A DNA stretch of 37,491 nt from Streptomyces sp. SM11 (GCF_002910905.1 NZ_NEUE01000126.1:1-37491); one strand, 5' to 3'; numbered from the stretch's first letter, positions 16,647 through 25,604 are shown. Translations and numbers: made by a program. Notes: a model not told the origin generated them from the letters alone.

Positions 16647-16676
16647 TTCGATCGGCTTGCGTCCTCCGCTTAGGGT
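16647..16676 (+). promoter_or_regulatory. Promoter placed for a leaderless transcript
   Basis: TTCGAT (16647-16652), 18 bases, TAGGGT (16671-16676). The -10 box ends six bases before the ATG at 16683, so the transcript would begin at or next to the start codon, as in many leaderless Streptomyces mRNAs. Confidence 0.55.
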
Positions 16677-16682
16677 CGGGGG

Positions 16683-19337
16683 ATGGAGACTCCTACTGCT
16701 CGACGGTGGCGCCTGCTGCCCCGTACCCGGACCCGGTGGGCCGCGGCCGTGGCCGTGCTCGCCGTGCTCGTGGGCGGCGGCACCTGGACCGCCGTCGCCG
16801 ACGACGGCACGCCCGCCGTGCAGCGCGAGGACCGGACGCTGCGGATGGACGGGGTGCCGATCGACACCTCGTACTTCCACGCCGAAGGCTCCGGCAAGCG
16901 GCCCGCCGTGCTCATCGGGCACGGCTTCGGCGGCAGCAAGAACGACGTACGGGCCCAGGCCGAGAAGCTGGCCGCCGACGGGTACGCGGTGCTCACCTGG
17001 TCGGCGCGCGGCTTCGGGAAGTCCGGCGGGGAGATCTCCCTCAACGACCCGGACCACGAGGTCAAGGACGTCTCCCGGCTCATCGACTGGCTCGCGACGC
17101 GGCCCGAGGTGGAGCTCGACGGGAAGGGCGACCCCCGGGTCGGCCTCACCGGGGCCTCCTACGGCGGGGCGGTCTCCCTGCTCGCCGCCGGGCACGACGA
17201 GCGGGTCGACGCCATCGCGCCCGTCATCACCTACTGGAACCTCGCCGACGCCCTCTTCCCCGAAGGGGTCTTCAAGAAGCTCTGGGCCGGGATCTTCATC
17301 ACCACCGGCGGCGGCTGCGAGAAGTTCGAGAAGCGGCTCTGCGAGATGTACGAACGGGTCGCCGTCAGCGGCGAGCCCGACGTCGAGGCCGTGAAGCTCC
17401 TCACCGAGCGTTCGCCGTCCGCCGTCGCCGACCGCATCAAGGTCCCCTCGCTCCTCCTCCAGGGGCAGTCCGACTCCCTCTTCCCGCTCGGCCAGGCCGA
17501 CGCCATGCAGAAGGCCATCAGCGCCAACGGCGCACCGGTCTCCGTCGACTGGATCTCCGGCGGACACGACGGCGGCGACAGCGAGACCGGACGCGTCGAA
17601 GGGCGCGTCGGGAACTGGTTCGACCGGTATCTCAAGGAGGACACCGGCACCGGCACCGGGCCCGCCTTCCGCGTCACCCGGACCGGAGGCGTCGACTCCA
17701 CCGACGGCGCCGCCCTCCTGCGCGGCGCGAGCAGCGACACCTACCCGGGGCTGCGCGGCGGCGGCCGGGACATCGCCCTCGGCGGCGGGACGAAGACCTT
17801 CCGCAACCCGGCCGGCGCCGCACCGCCCGCCATCTCCGCCGTGCCCGGCGCCGGCGGCGGACTCGCCCAGCTCTCCTCCCTCGGCGTCGGGCTCTCGCTC
17901 GACTTCCCGGGACAGTTCGCCCGCTTCGAGTCCGCCCCGCTGGACACCTCCGTACGCGTCACCGGCACGCCCACCGTGAAGGTGAACGTCACGGCGAGCG
18001 GCGACCGGGACGCGGTGCTCTTCGGCAAGGTGTACGACGTGTCACCGGACGGCAGACAGCAGGTGCTGCCCCACCAGCTCGTCGCCCCCTACCGGATCAC
18101 CCCCGACCAGCAGGGCGAACCGGTCGAGCTGGCGCTGCCCGCGATCGACCACGCGTTCGACGCCGGGCACCGGCTGCGCCTCGTGTTCTCCGCGACGGAC
18201 CTCGGTTACGCGTCCCCGGCCGAGCCCGCCACGTACACCGTCACCGCCGACGGGCCGCTGACCATCCCCACCGCGCCCGCCGTGACGACCGCGGCGGCCG
18301 CCCTCCCTTGGTGGACCTGGGGCCTCCCGGCCGCCGCCCTCGTCATCGCGGCCGCTCTGCTGCTCACCGCCCGCCGCCGGACCGCGACGCCCGCGCCGGA
18401 CCCCGCGCTCACCGACGTACCGCTCCAGATCACCGGTCTTTCGAAGAAGTACGCGAAGTCGGTGGACCGGTACGCCGTGCGCGAGCTGTCCTTCCGTGTC
18501 GAGAAGGGCCAGGTCCTCGGACTTCTCGGGCCCAACGGCGCGGGCAAGACGACCACCCTGCGCATGCTCATGGGGCTCATCACCCCCGACGAGGGCGAGA
18601 TCCGCGTCTTCGGGCAGGCCATCCGGCCGGGGGCCCCGGTGCTGTCCCGGGTCGGGGCGTTCGTGGAGGGGGCCGGGTTCCTGCCGCACCTCTCGGGGCG
18701 CGCCAACCTCGACCTCTACTGGCAGGCCACCGGCCGCCCGGCCGAGGACGCCCACATCGACGAGGCCCTGGAGATCGCCGGCCTCGGCGACGCGCTGGCC
18801 CGCGCGGTACGGACGTACTCCCAGGGCATGCGGCAGCGGCTCGCCATCGCACAGGCCATGCTCGGCATGCCGGACCTGCTCATCCTCGACGAGCCGACCA
18901 ACGGGCTCGACCCGCCGCAGATCCGCGAGATGCGGGACGTGATGATCCGGTACGCGGCCGGCGGCCGGACCGTCATCGTCTCCAGCCACCTCCTCTCCGA
19001 GGTCGAGCAGTCCTGCACCCACCTGGTCGTCATGGACCGGGGCCGGCTCGTCCAGGCCGGGCCGGTCGCCGAGATCACCGGATCCGGCGACATGATCCTG
19101 GTGAGCGTGGCGGAGGAGGTGTCCGAGCCGCTGGCGGAAAAGGTCGCGGCCCTGCCGGGCATCGGTTCCGCCGTCCGCACCGACGACGGGCTCGGGCTCC
19201 TCGTCCGCCTCGACGGGGCCACCACCGCGCGGCTCGTCGCGGACCTCGTCCGGCTCGACATCCCGGTCACCGGCGTCGGACCGCACCGCCGCCTGGAGGA
19301 CGCCTTCCTCACCCTGATCTCCGGAGGAGCAGCATGA
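16683..19337 (+). CDS. Extracytoplasmic CocE/PepX-like hydrolase fused to an ABC ATPase
   Basis: An 884-residue two-enzyme fusion. Residues 20-40 are a membrane segment. Residues 50-320 form an alpha/beta hydrolase of X-Pro dipeptidyl-peptidase/CocE type, with nucleophile Ser159 in GASYGG and probable partners Asp264 and His295. Residues 400-525 form the PepX C-terminal beta domain. Residues 541-563 are a second membrane segment. The rest is an ABC ATP-binding domain with Walker A GPNGAGKTT (616-624), signature YSQGMRQ and Walker B LLILDEP. The two helices place the hydrolase outside and the ATPase inside, a consistent topology. The permease gene overlaps the stop by ATGA. Coupling of substrate cleavage to transport, or a sensing role, is inference. 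Confidence 0.9.
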   Translation: METPTARRWRLLPRTRTRWAAAVAVLAVLVGGGTWTAVADDGTPAVQREDRTLRMDGVPIDTSYFHAEGSGKRPAVLIGHGFGGSKNDVRAQAEKLAADGYAVLTWSARGFGKSGGEISLNDPDHEVKDVSRLIDWLATRPEVELDGKGDPRVGLTGASYGGAVSLLAAGHDERVDAIAPVITYWNLADALFPEGVFKKLWAGIFITTGGGCEKFEKRLCEMYERVAVSGEPDVEAVKLLTERSPSAVADRIKVPSLLLQGQSDSLFPLGQADAMQKAISANGAPVSVDWISGGHDGGDSETGRVEGRVGNWFDRYLKEDTGTGTGPAFRVTRTGGVDSTDGAALLRGASSDTYPGLRGGGRDIALGGGTKTFRNPAGAAPPAISAVPGAGGGLAQLSSLGVGLSLDFPGQFARFESAPLDTSVRVTGTPTVKVNVTASGDRDAVLFGKVYDVSPDGRQQVLPHQLVAPYRITPDQQGEPVELALPAIDHAFDAGHRLRLVFSATDLGYASPAEPATYTVTADGPLTIPTAPAVTTAAAALPWWTWGLPAAALVIAAALLLTARRRTATPAPDPALTDVPLQITGLSKKYAKSVDRYAVRELSFRVEKGQVLGLLGPNGAGKTTTLRMLMGLITPDEGEIRVFGQAIRPGAPVLSRVGAFVEGAGFLPHLSGRANLDLYWQATGRPAEDAHIDEALEIAGLGDALARAVRTYSQGMRQRLAIAQAMLGMPDLLILDEPTNGLDPPQIREMRDVMIRYAAGGRTVIVSSHLLSEVEQSCTHLVVMDRGRLVQAGPVAEITGSGDMILVSVAEEVSEPLAEKVAALPGIGSAVRTDDGLGLLVRLDGATTARLVADLVRLDIPVTGVGPHRRLEDAFLTLISGGAA

Positions 19338-20242
19338 GCGCCCCCACCCAGGCCCCCGAGGTCCGGGACGACACCGAGCATCCCGAGGCCGCCGGCTACC
19401 GCGCCCGGCGCACGCTTCCCCTCCGCGTCGAGGCGATGCGGCAGTTGCGCCGCCGCCGCACCCTGCTGATGGGCGGGGTGCTCGCCGCCCTCCCCTTCAT
19501 CCTGATCATCGCCTTCGCGATCGGCGGCACGCCGGACGGCGAGGACGGTGGCGGCGGCCGGGGCGGCGGCCGGATCAACCTGATGGACGTGGCGACCGAG
19601 TCCGCCGCGAACTTCGCCGCCACCTCGCTGTTCGTCTCGGCCGGATTCCTGCTGGTGGTGCCGGTAGCCCTGTTCTGCGGGGACACCGTCGCCTCCGAGG
19701 CGAGCTGGTCCTCGCTGCGCTATCTGCTCGCCGCACCCGTGCCCCGCGTACGGCTGCTGTGGTCCAAGCTCGTCGTCGCGCTCGGCTTCAGCCTGGCCGC
19801 GATGGTGCTGCTGCCGCTCGTCGCGCTGGTGGCGGGCACGGCGGCCTACGGCTGGGGGCCGCTGAAACTTCCCACCGGGGGAGCGCTGGCCGCCGGGGAC
19901 ACGGTGCCCCGCCTCGCGATCGTCGTGGCGTTCATCTTCGTCTCCCAACTGGTCACCGCGGGCCTGGCGTTCTGGCTGTCCACGAAGACGGACGCCCCGC
20001 TCGGGGCGGTCGGCGGCGCGGTGGGCCTCACCATCGTCGGCAATGTGCTCGACGCGGTCACCGCGCTCGGCTCCTGGCGCGACTTCCTGCCCGCGCACTG
20101 GCAGTTCGCCTGGGCCGACGCGCTCCAGCCGCAGTTGGAGTGGGGCGGCATGATCAAGGGCACGGCCGTATCCGTGACCTATGCCCTGATCCTGTTCGCG
20201 CTGGCCTTCCGCGGGTTCAGTCGCAAGGACATCGTGTCCTGA
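19334..20242 (+). CDS. ABC-2 type permease, partner of the hydrolase-ATPase fusion
   Basis: A 302-residue membrane protein with about six helices and the layout of ABC-2 exporters. A basic cytoplasmic N-terminus (RRTLPLRVEAMRQLRRRR) precedes the first helix, LLMGGVLAALPFILIIAF. A Gly/Arg-rich loop follows, then SLFVSAGFLLVVPVALFCG and further helices to the C-terminus. GGAGGAGC precedes the ATG, which overlaps the upstream stop, so the two proteins are made together. The pair forms a half-size transporter (one ATPase and one permease, each presumably dimeric). The cargo is unknown. Confidence 0.9.
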   Translation: MSAPTQAPEVRDDTEHPEAAGYRARRTLPLRVEAMRQLRRRRTLLMGGVLAALPFILIIAFAIGGTPDGEDGGGGRGGGRINLMDVATESAANFAATSLFVSAGFLLVVPVALFCGDTVASEASWSSLRYLLAAPVPRVRLLWSKLVVALGFSLAAMVLLPLVALVAGTAAYGWGPLKLPTGGALAAGDTVPRLAIVVAFIFVSQLVTAGLAFWLSTKTDAPLGAVGGAVGLTIVGNVLDAVTALGSWRDFLPAHWQFAWADALQPQLEWGGMIKGTAVSVTYALILFALAFRGFSRKDIVS

Positions 20243-20380
20243 ACCTGATGTTCCGCCGGTTTCCCGCCCGCTGTTGCCGCATCGAGATGGTTCCGCAACG
20301 CTTTCGTCGACTCCGGCAGGCGGACCCGTACGTCACATTCACAGATGTCGAGGACATCGTGACGACGTGGGGGGTTACAC

Positions 20381-22084
20381 ATGCATCAGATCAGCCGGCG
20401 ACACGAAGAGCGGGCAGGAGACTCGGCGGGAGATCGGGCAGGAGGCTGGGCAGGGGGTCGGCCGGGGGGCCGGGCCGGAGCCGTGGCGCTTCTCCTGGCG
20501 GGCGCCCTGCTGCTCACCGCCTGCGGCGGCGGCGACAGCGGCTCGGAGGGCACGCGCGGCGTGACCTCGGACACGCGCAAGGGGCAGGGGTCGACGGGCA
20601 GCGGACAGCCCGCGCCGGACGCGGCTGCGTCCGAGAAGGGCCGGGCGGCCGCGCCGACGGGAGAGGACGGGGACACGGGAAGGCCGGAAACCGTGGCGCC
20701 CGACTACCTCTCCACCTTCGCCCTGGACGTGGACACCGCCAGCTACGGCTACGCGCGCCGCATCCTCGGCGACGGCAGGCTGCCCACTCCCGAGGACGTA
20801 CGCCCCGAGGAGTTCGTCAACAGCTTCCGCCAGGGGTACGAACGCCCGAAGGGGCCCGGCTTCTCGGTGAACGTCGACGGGGCGCGCATCGCCACCGGGA
20901 AGGGCGGGGGCGGTGGAACCGGAGCCTCCGACTGGTCGCTGCTGCGCGTCGGCCTGGCCACCGAGGTCGCCCCGTCCACCGCTGAACGGCCGCCCGCCGC
21001 TCTCACGTTCGTCGTCGACATCTCGGGGTCCATGGCCGAGACCGGCCGCCTGGACCTGGTCAGGAAGTCCCTGGACATCCTCACCGACGAACTGCGCGAC
21101 GACGACTCCATCGCCCTGGTCACCTTCAGCGACGAGGCCGAGACCCGGCTGCCGATGACCCGGGTGAAGGGCAACCGGAACCGGATCAAGGGCGCGGTGC
21201 GGGAGATGCGGCCGGCGCAGTCCACCAACGTCGAGGCGGGCATCACCCTCGGCTACGAGAAGTCCGTCGACGGCCACCGCGAAGGCGCCACCAACCGGGT
21301 GGTGCTCCTCTCCGACGCCCTCGCCAACACCGGTGACACCGAGGCCGAGGGAATCCTGAAGAAGATCGACTCCGCCCGCCGGGAGTACGGCATCACCCTC
21401 TTCGGCGTCGGCGTCGGCAGCGACTACGGTGACGCGTTCATGGAGCAGCTCACCAACAAGGGCGACGGGAACACCACGTACGTCGGTGACGCCGAACAGG
21501 CCCGCAAGGTCTTCGTCGGCCAGCTCCCCGCCCACCTGGAGATCCGGGCCCGTGACGCAAAGGCCCAGGTGGCGTTCGACCGGAAGACCGTGAAGCAGTT
21601 CCGGCTGATCGGCTACGAGAACCGCAAGGTCGCCGACGAGGACTTCCGCGACGACAGCGTCGACGGCGGCGAGGTCGGCCCCGGCCACACCGTGACCGCT
21701 CTGTACGCCGTCCGGCTGCGCGAGGGCGCCTCCGGCACCGTGGCCAAGGCCACCGTGCGCTGGCTCGACCCCAGGACCCGCAAGCCCCGGGAGGAGACCG
21801 GAACCGTGCGGACGGAGGCGGTCAAGGGCTCCCTGTGGGGCGGCGAGAACGACCGGCTCCAAGTGGCTGCCGTGGCCGCGTACTTCGCCGATGACCTGCG
21901 GGGCGGCGAGCTGCCCGGAGCGCCCGGGCTCAGCGAACTCGCCTCCCGGGCGGACGGGCTGGCGGAGGCGACCGAGGACAGTGCCGTCAGGAAGCTGGCC
22001 ACGGCGATCGGACAGGCGGACCGGCTCAGGGGCGGAGCCGGAACGGGCGGCGGGCCGGAGCCGAGCGAGGGTGAGATCGGCTGA
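20381..22084 (+). CDS. Lipoprotein with von Willebrand factor A domain (YfbK-like)
   Basis: A 567-residue surface lipoprotein. A long basic, Gly-rich N-region precedes the signal helix, and the lipobox LTAC gives lipidated Cys48. A spacer rich in Gly, Ser and Thr leads to the YfbK-type N-terminal domain (YLSTFALDVDTASYGYARR). The VWA domain carries the metal motif DISGS at 213-217. The C-terminal region matches the DUF3520-type end of this family (WGGENDRLQVAAVAAYFAD). Such proteins bind partners through a divalent metal; the partner is not evident. GGGGGG lies six bases before the ATG. A 138-bp spacer separates it from the ABC genes, so it probably has its own promoter. Confidence 0.9.
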   Translation: MHQISRRHEERAGDSAGDRAGGWAGGRPGGRAGAVALLLAGALLLTACGGGDSGSEGTRGVTSDTRKGQGSTGSGQPAPDAAASEKGRAAAPTGEDGDTGRPETVAPDYLSTFALDVDTASYGYARRILGDGRLPTPEDVRPEEFVNSFRQGYERPKGPGFSVNVDGARIATGKGGGGGTGASDWSLLRVGLATEVAPSTAERPPAALTFVVDISGSMAETGRLDLVRKSLDILTDELRDDDSIALVTFSDEAETRLPMTRVKGNRNRIKGAVREMRPAQSTNVEAGITLGYEKSVDGHREGATNRVVLLSDALANTGDTEAEGILKKIDSARREYGITLFGVGVGSDYGDAFMEQLTNKGDGNTTYVGDAEQARKVFVGQLPAHLEIRARDAKAQVAFDRKTVKQFRLIGYENRKVADEDFRDDSVDGGEVGPGHTVTALYAVRLREGASGTVAKATVRWLDPRTRKPREETGTVRTEAVKGSLWGGENDRLQVAAVAAYFADDLRGGELPGAPGLSELASRADGLAEATEDSAVRKLATAIGQADRLRGGAGTGGGPEPSEGEIG

Positions 22085-22313
22085 GACGGGGAAGGCGGCA
22101 TACTGGGTTCAGTTCTCCGGCCCGCACCGTTCGTATCCCGTTCGTCATCGCACGGTTCCTCGTCAATCGTCGGCGGACCAACGGCGCGGCACCCGCAGGT
22201 CACCTGGGAGCGCCCCCTGCGCGGCGGCCTCAACCGCTGGCCGGCGTGCGGCGGCGCCCGGCTCCCGCTGCCCGATCGTGCCGGAGCGGGGGAGGAGGAG
22301 CCAGGAACCTCCG

Positions 22314-23189
22314 TCACACGTTGGGTACCCTGAGCCGGTCCCAGCTGGTCTTCCCCGGAATGCCGTCCGCGTCGCCGCCCGTGTAGCCCAGCTTGCGCTG
22401 CCAGGCGGCGTAGGATTTCCGGTCGGCCTCGGACCAGGCCGGGCCGGGCCCCACCGTGTACCGGCCGCAGCCCTCCGCGACCAGACGCCTGCCCATCACC
22501 GTGATGATCGCGCTGTTGCGGCCGACCTTGAAGAACGCGGCCCCCGGAAACGGCTCGTATCTCGGCTTCGGCGGCGGCTCCGAGGGGCCGTCCGGGGATC
22601 CGCCCAGCCGCTTGCCGATCCGTGTGCGCATCGAGTTCATGGTGAACCCGCGCGGATCGACCTTGCCCGGCTGCCACTCCAGATGCCCGATCACCGACCG
22701 CTGCGTCCAGCCGTGCGCACGGCAGACGGCGGCGGCTGCCCGCTCGATCGCCAGCAGCTGGGCCGCCGGCCAGGGATCCTTGCCGTCGCCGAGGTTGATG
22801 CACTCGAAGCCGTAGAAGTGCCGGTTGCCGTCGGTGTTGGCCTCGTTGTCCGGGGGCAGCGCCTTCTCCGCGATGACGGCGCGCAGGACGTCGTCGTCGC
22901 CGAGCCCGGCGTGGTTGGCCCGCCCGTTCCCCACGAGGTGGACGGACCCGTCCTTGGCGATGACCCCGTGGCAGAGCGGGCCGGGCAGGGCGGAGTGGCC
23001 GTTGTAGCAGAGCTCGACCGAGGACGCGGTGCCCGAGGTGACCGTGTGATGGATCATCACCCCGTGCGTAGGGCCCCAGGAACCCTTGTGGTTCCGGTTG
23101 TTGGTACGCCAGCTCCGGTGCTCGACGACGTGGAGGCCTTCGTCGCGGAGGGCTTTGAGCAGCTTGTCGGCGGACAACGGCGTCGCCAT
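22314..23189 (-). CDS. N-acetylmuramoyl-L-alanine amidase, endolysin-like
   Basis: A 291-residue peptidoglycan amidase. The Amidase_2 domain (about 25-195) shows zinc ligands in MIHHTV (His47/48) and GHLEW with PGKVDP. A Pro-rich linker is followed by a C-terminal cell-wall-binding domain with FPGAAFFKVGRNS, YAAWQRKLGY and DADGIPGKTSWDRL. This two-part layout is that of Streptomyces phage endolysins and their chromosomal relatives. No signal peptide is visible with the ATG at 23189, which is supported by AAAGGAG. A longer frame reaching 23504 does not add one. Export, if any, must be by another route. It is convergent with the VWA lipoprotein. Confidence 0.9.
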   Translation of the reverse strand: MATPLSADKLLKALRDEGLHVVEHRSWRTNNRNHKGSWGPTHGVMIHHTVTSGTASSVELCYNGHSALPGPLCHGVIAKDGSVHLVGNGRANHAGLGDDDVLRAVIAEKALPPDNEANTDGNRHFYGFECINLGDGKDPWPAAQLLAIERAAAAVCRAHGWTQRSVIGHLEWQPGKVDPRGFTMNSMRTRIGKRLGGSPDGPSEPPPKPRYEPFPGAAFFKVGRNSAIITVMGRRLVAEGCGRYTVGPGPAWSEADRKSYAAWQRKLGYTGGDADGIPGKTSWDRLRVPNV

Positions 23190-23571
23190 CGCGGCGCTCC
23201 TTTCCCTGATGGTGCGTAGTTCACGCGGGTGCTTCGATGTGGGGGTGGTGGGACCGGCGGAGGGACAGCGGCGCGGAGCCGCATACACCAGCCGGGTGAA
23301 GGGGGTGGTCGGGAGCGCCTCGCGGCGGGAATTCCGCATTGGGGCCCATCTGACGATTTGCCCGCTCGTGGGCCCTGCCGAACATCCCGCCGGACGGAAG
23401 GTTCCGCCGACATCGAACTCCTGTCCGGGTGTGTCCGAACTCCTGCCCGATGGGTGCGGAGTGGAGACCCCCGGCGCCGTGCCCCGCGGACCTGCGCACG
23501 CCACGGTGGGGGCCCGCCTCCTCCCGCTGTCGTATGCGGCCGGACGCCCCGCCTCCTACCGTGAGGGGGGG
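23190..23571. promoter_or_regulatory. Regulatory spacer between amidase and two-component genes
   Basis: No gene is convincing in this 382-bp stretch. It contains a direct repeat CGAACTCCTG(T/C)CCG at 23414-23427 and 23436-23449, exactly 22 bp apart, i.e. two helical turns and on one DNA face. It also contains an inverted repeat GGGCCCA/TGGGCCC at 23342-23348 and 23369-23375. TACCGT at 23557-23562 could be a -10 box nine bases ahead of the kinase ATG. The direct repeat is a plausible response-regulator site. Confidence 0.5.
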
Positions 23572-24748
23572 ATGACCTTCGACCGCCTGGCCGCCCGTGT
23601 GCGGGCCCTGCCGCCGATCGTCGCGGATCTGCTGGTGGTGGCGGTGGTGGGCGTGTTCACCACCGCCGACGCGGCCGTCAACGAACCCGGCTACCGGCAG
23701 GCCGACGCGCTGACCTGGGCCCTCCTCGTGGTCTCGCTGGCGGCGCTCGCCTGCCGCCGCCGTTGGCCCGTTCCGGTGGTCTGTGTGACCGGGGCGGCGT
23801 GCGCCGGGTGGGCGCTGCACGGACACATCGGCGAACTGCTGAACCTCCCGGTGATCGTGGCGCTGTACACGGTCGCGGTGCTGGGAGACCGCCGACGCAC
23901 CCTGTGGACCGGGGTGATCGCCGCGACGGTCTCGGGCGCGGTGGCGCTGAAGGTCGGCCGGGACGTGGCCAACCCGCAGGGACTGCCGGTCCTGGAGATG
24001 GTCTGGCCGCTCGTTCCGCTGCTCCTGGGCGAGGTGGTGCGGACCCGCCGGGAACTGCTGGCGGAGTACGCCGCGCGCGCCGCGCGGGCCGAGGAGGACC
24101 GGGAACGGGAGGCCGTCCGCCGGGTCCGGCAGGAGCGGGCGCGGGTCGCCCGGGAGATCCACGACATCCTCGCGCACACGGTGAGCGCGATGACCGTGCA
24201 GGCCGGAGTGGCTCTCGAAGCGCTGGACGCCGCGCCGGAGGTGTCGCGGCAGGCGATGACGCAGGTGCGCGCCTCCGGCAAGGAAGCCGTACGGGAACTC
24301 CGGGCCACGCTGTCCGTCCTGCGCGCGGCGGAGTCCACGGCGCCGGCCCCCCCGCCTCGACCAGCTGGACGAGCTGGTGGCGGGGGTCGAGGCGGGCGGC
24401 GTACGGGTCAGCCTGCGGCGGGACACGGGGGACGCGGCCTTCCCCTCGGTCGTCGAGGCCACGGCGTACCGGATCGTGCAGGAGGCGCTGACCAACGTGG
24501 TGAAGCACTCCGCGGCGCGGCACGCCGCGGTGTCGGTGACCCGCGACGCCGCCCGTCTGACCATCGAGATCGTGGACGACGGTCCACCGGCGCCGCCGAG
24601 CGCCGCCCCGCCCGCCGACCGGGGCTTCGGCCTGATCGGCATGCGGGAACGCGCGGTCGCGGTGGGCGGCGGCGTCACGTACGGTCCGGTGCCGGGCGGC
24701 GGCTTCCGCGTCCACGCCGAACTGCCGACGGAGGGTGCGGCCTCATGA
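23572..24748 (+). pseudogene. NarL-type sensor histidine kinase, frameshifted at a C7 run
   Basis: Sensor kinase of the HisKA_3 class, about 392 residues if repaired. The N-terminal part has about five membrane helices with hardly any outside loop. The phospho-acceptor is His197 in REIHDILAHT. Then the frame breaks: the seven C at 24347-24353 carry one base too many, and reading continues into nonsense. Removing one C restores APRLDQLDELV and the ATPase domain (EALTNVVKHSAA, GFGLIGMRERA) to the stop at 24748. As given, the kinase lacks its ATP-binding half. Assembly error in a homopolymer and genuine inactivation are both open. It probably acted on the next gene's product. Confidence 0.85.
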
Positions 24749-24826
24749 AACATGACGCGGTACGGAACAGGGGGGAGCGGCCTCATGACCGGGGAGCTGT
24801 ACGGAGCAGGGGGAGCGGCCTCATGA
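24737..24826 (+). repeat. Threefold repeat of the kinase/regulator gene junction
   Basis: GCGGCCTCATGA occurs at 24737-24748, 24777-24788 and 24815-24826, each with an ATG. After the first two come GTACGGA(A/G)CAGGGGG blocks that look like ribosome sites. Periods are 40 and 38 bases. The first ATG overlaps the kinase stop and is in frame with the third; the second is out of frame. Confidence 0.75.
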
Positions 24827-25528
24827 CCGAGCAGGCGTACGGCGCGGCGGCCGCGCCGACGCCCGTCCGGGTGGTCCTCGCCGACGACCAGACCGTCGTA
24901 CGGGCCGGATTCCGTGCCCTCCTCGACCTCACCGACGACCTGGTCGTCGTCGCGGAGGCGGCCGACGGGGCCCGAGCCGTCGAGGCGGTCCGGACGACCC
25001 GCCCGGACGTCGTGCTGATGGACATCCGGGATGCCCGGCGTCGACGGCCTGGAGGCCACCCGCCGGATCGCCGCGGACCGCTCCCTCGACCGGGTCCGCG
25101 TGGTCATGCTCACCACGTACCAGGTCGACGCGTACGTCTTCGAGACCCTCCGCCACGGTGCCGCGGGCTTTCTGCTCAAGGACATCGAGCCGGACGACCT
25201 GCGCGCCGCGATCCGTACGGTCGCGGCGGGCCGGAGCCTGCTCGCCCCCGCCGTCACCCGCCAGGTGATCGAGGAGTTCGCCCGGCTGAAGGCCCCCGAG
25301 GCGGCGGGCGCCGAACGGCTCGCCGTTCTCACCGGCCGGGAGCGCGAGGTGATGGCGCTGGTCGCCACCGGACTGTCCAACGACGAGATCGGCAAGGAAC
25401 TGATCATGAGCCCGCTGACCGCGAAGACTCATGTCAGCCGGACCATGACGAAGCTGGGCGCCCGCGACCGGGCGCAGCTGGTGGTCCTCGCCTACGAAAC
25501 GGGTCTGGTCAGGGCCGGGGGCCGCTGA
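24823..25528 (+). pseudogene. NarL/FixJ-family response regulator, frameshifted by one G
   Basis: DNA-binding response regulator, about 234 residues if repaired. The receiver domain begins VRVVLADDQTVVRAG, with the phospho-acceptor in VVLMDI. Immediately afterwards GGG at 25028-25030 has one G too many: deleting it turns DIRDARRR into DIRMPGVDGLEATRRI. The rest is normal, with LLKDI closing the receiver, then the LuxR-type helix-turn-helix (LTGREREVMALVATGLSNDEI). The ATG at 24823 has GGGGGAG upstream; the ATG at 24745, overlapping the kinase stop, is an in-frame alternative that adds 26 residues. As given, the product would lack its DNA-binding domain. It likely controlled the ABC exporter downstream. 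Confidence 0.85.
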
Positions 25529-25568
25529 CCGTACTCCGGCGGGAGGAGGAAGCGGCTCCCGCCGGAGG

Positions 25569-25597
25569 ATTCGCGACCGGCCCCCCGCTCGTAGCGT
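25569..25597 (+). promoter_or_regulatory. Promoter candidate for the ABC exporter, leaderless type
   Basis: TAGCGT at 25592-25597 ends seven bases before the ATG at 25605, the spacing of leaderless Streptomyces transcripts. ATTCGC at 25569-25574 is a weak -35 at 17 bases. If used, the exporter can be expressed independently of the upstream operon. Confidence 0.4.
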
Positions 25598-25604
25598 CGG
25601 CCGC

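Noticed and set aside
16511..20242. A 1243-codon plus-strand frame running from 16511 through the permease gene
   Set aside because: Only its last 302 codons are real (the permease). The earlier part is an Arg/Ala-rich shadow of the hydrolase-ATPase fusion.
24347..24353. Programmed ribosomal frameshifting at the C7 run of the kinase
   Set aside because: No stimulatory structure or known slippery context is evident, and a second unrelated frameshift follows in the regulator. Error or mutation is simpler.
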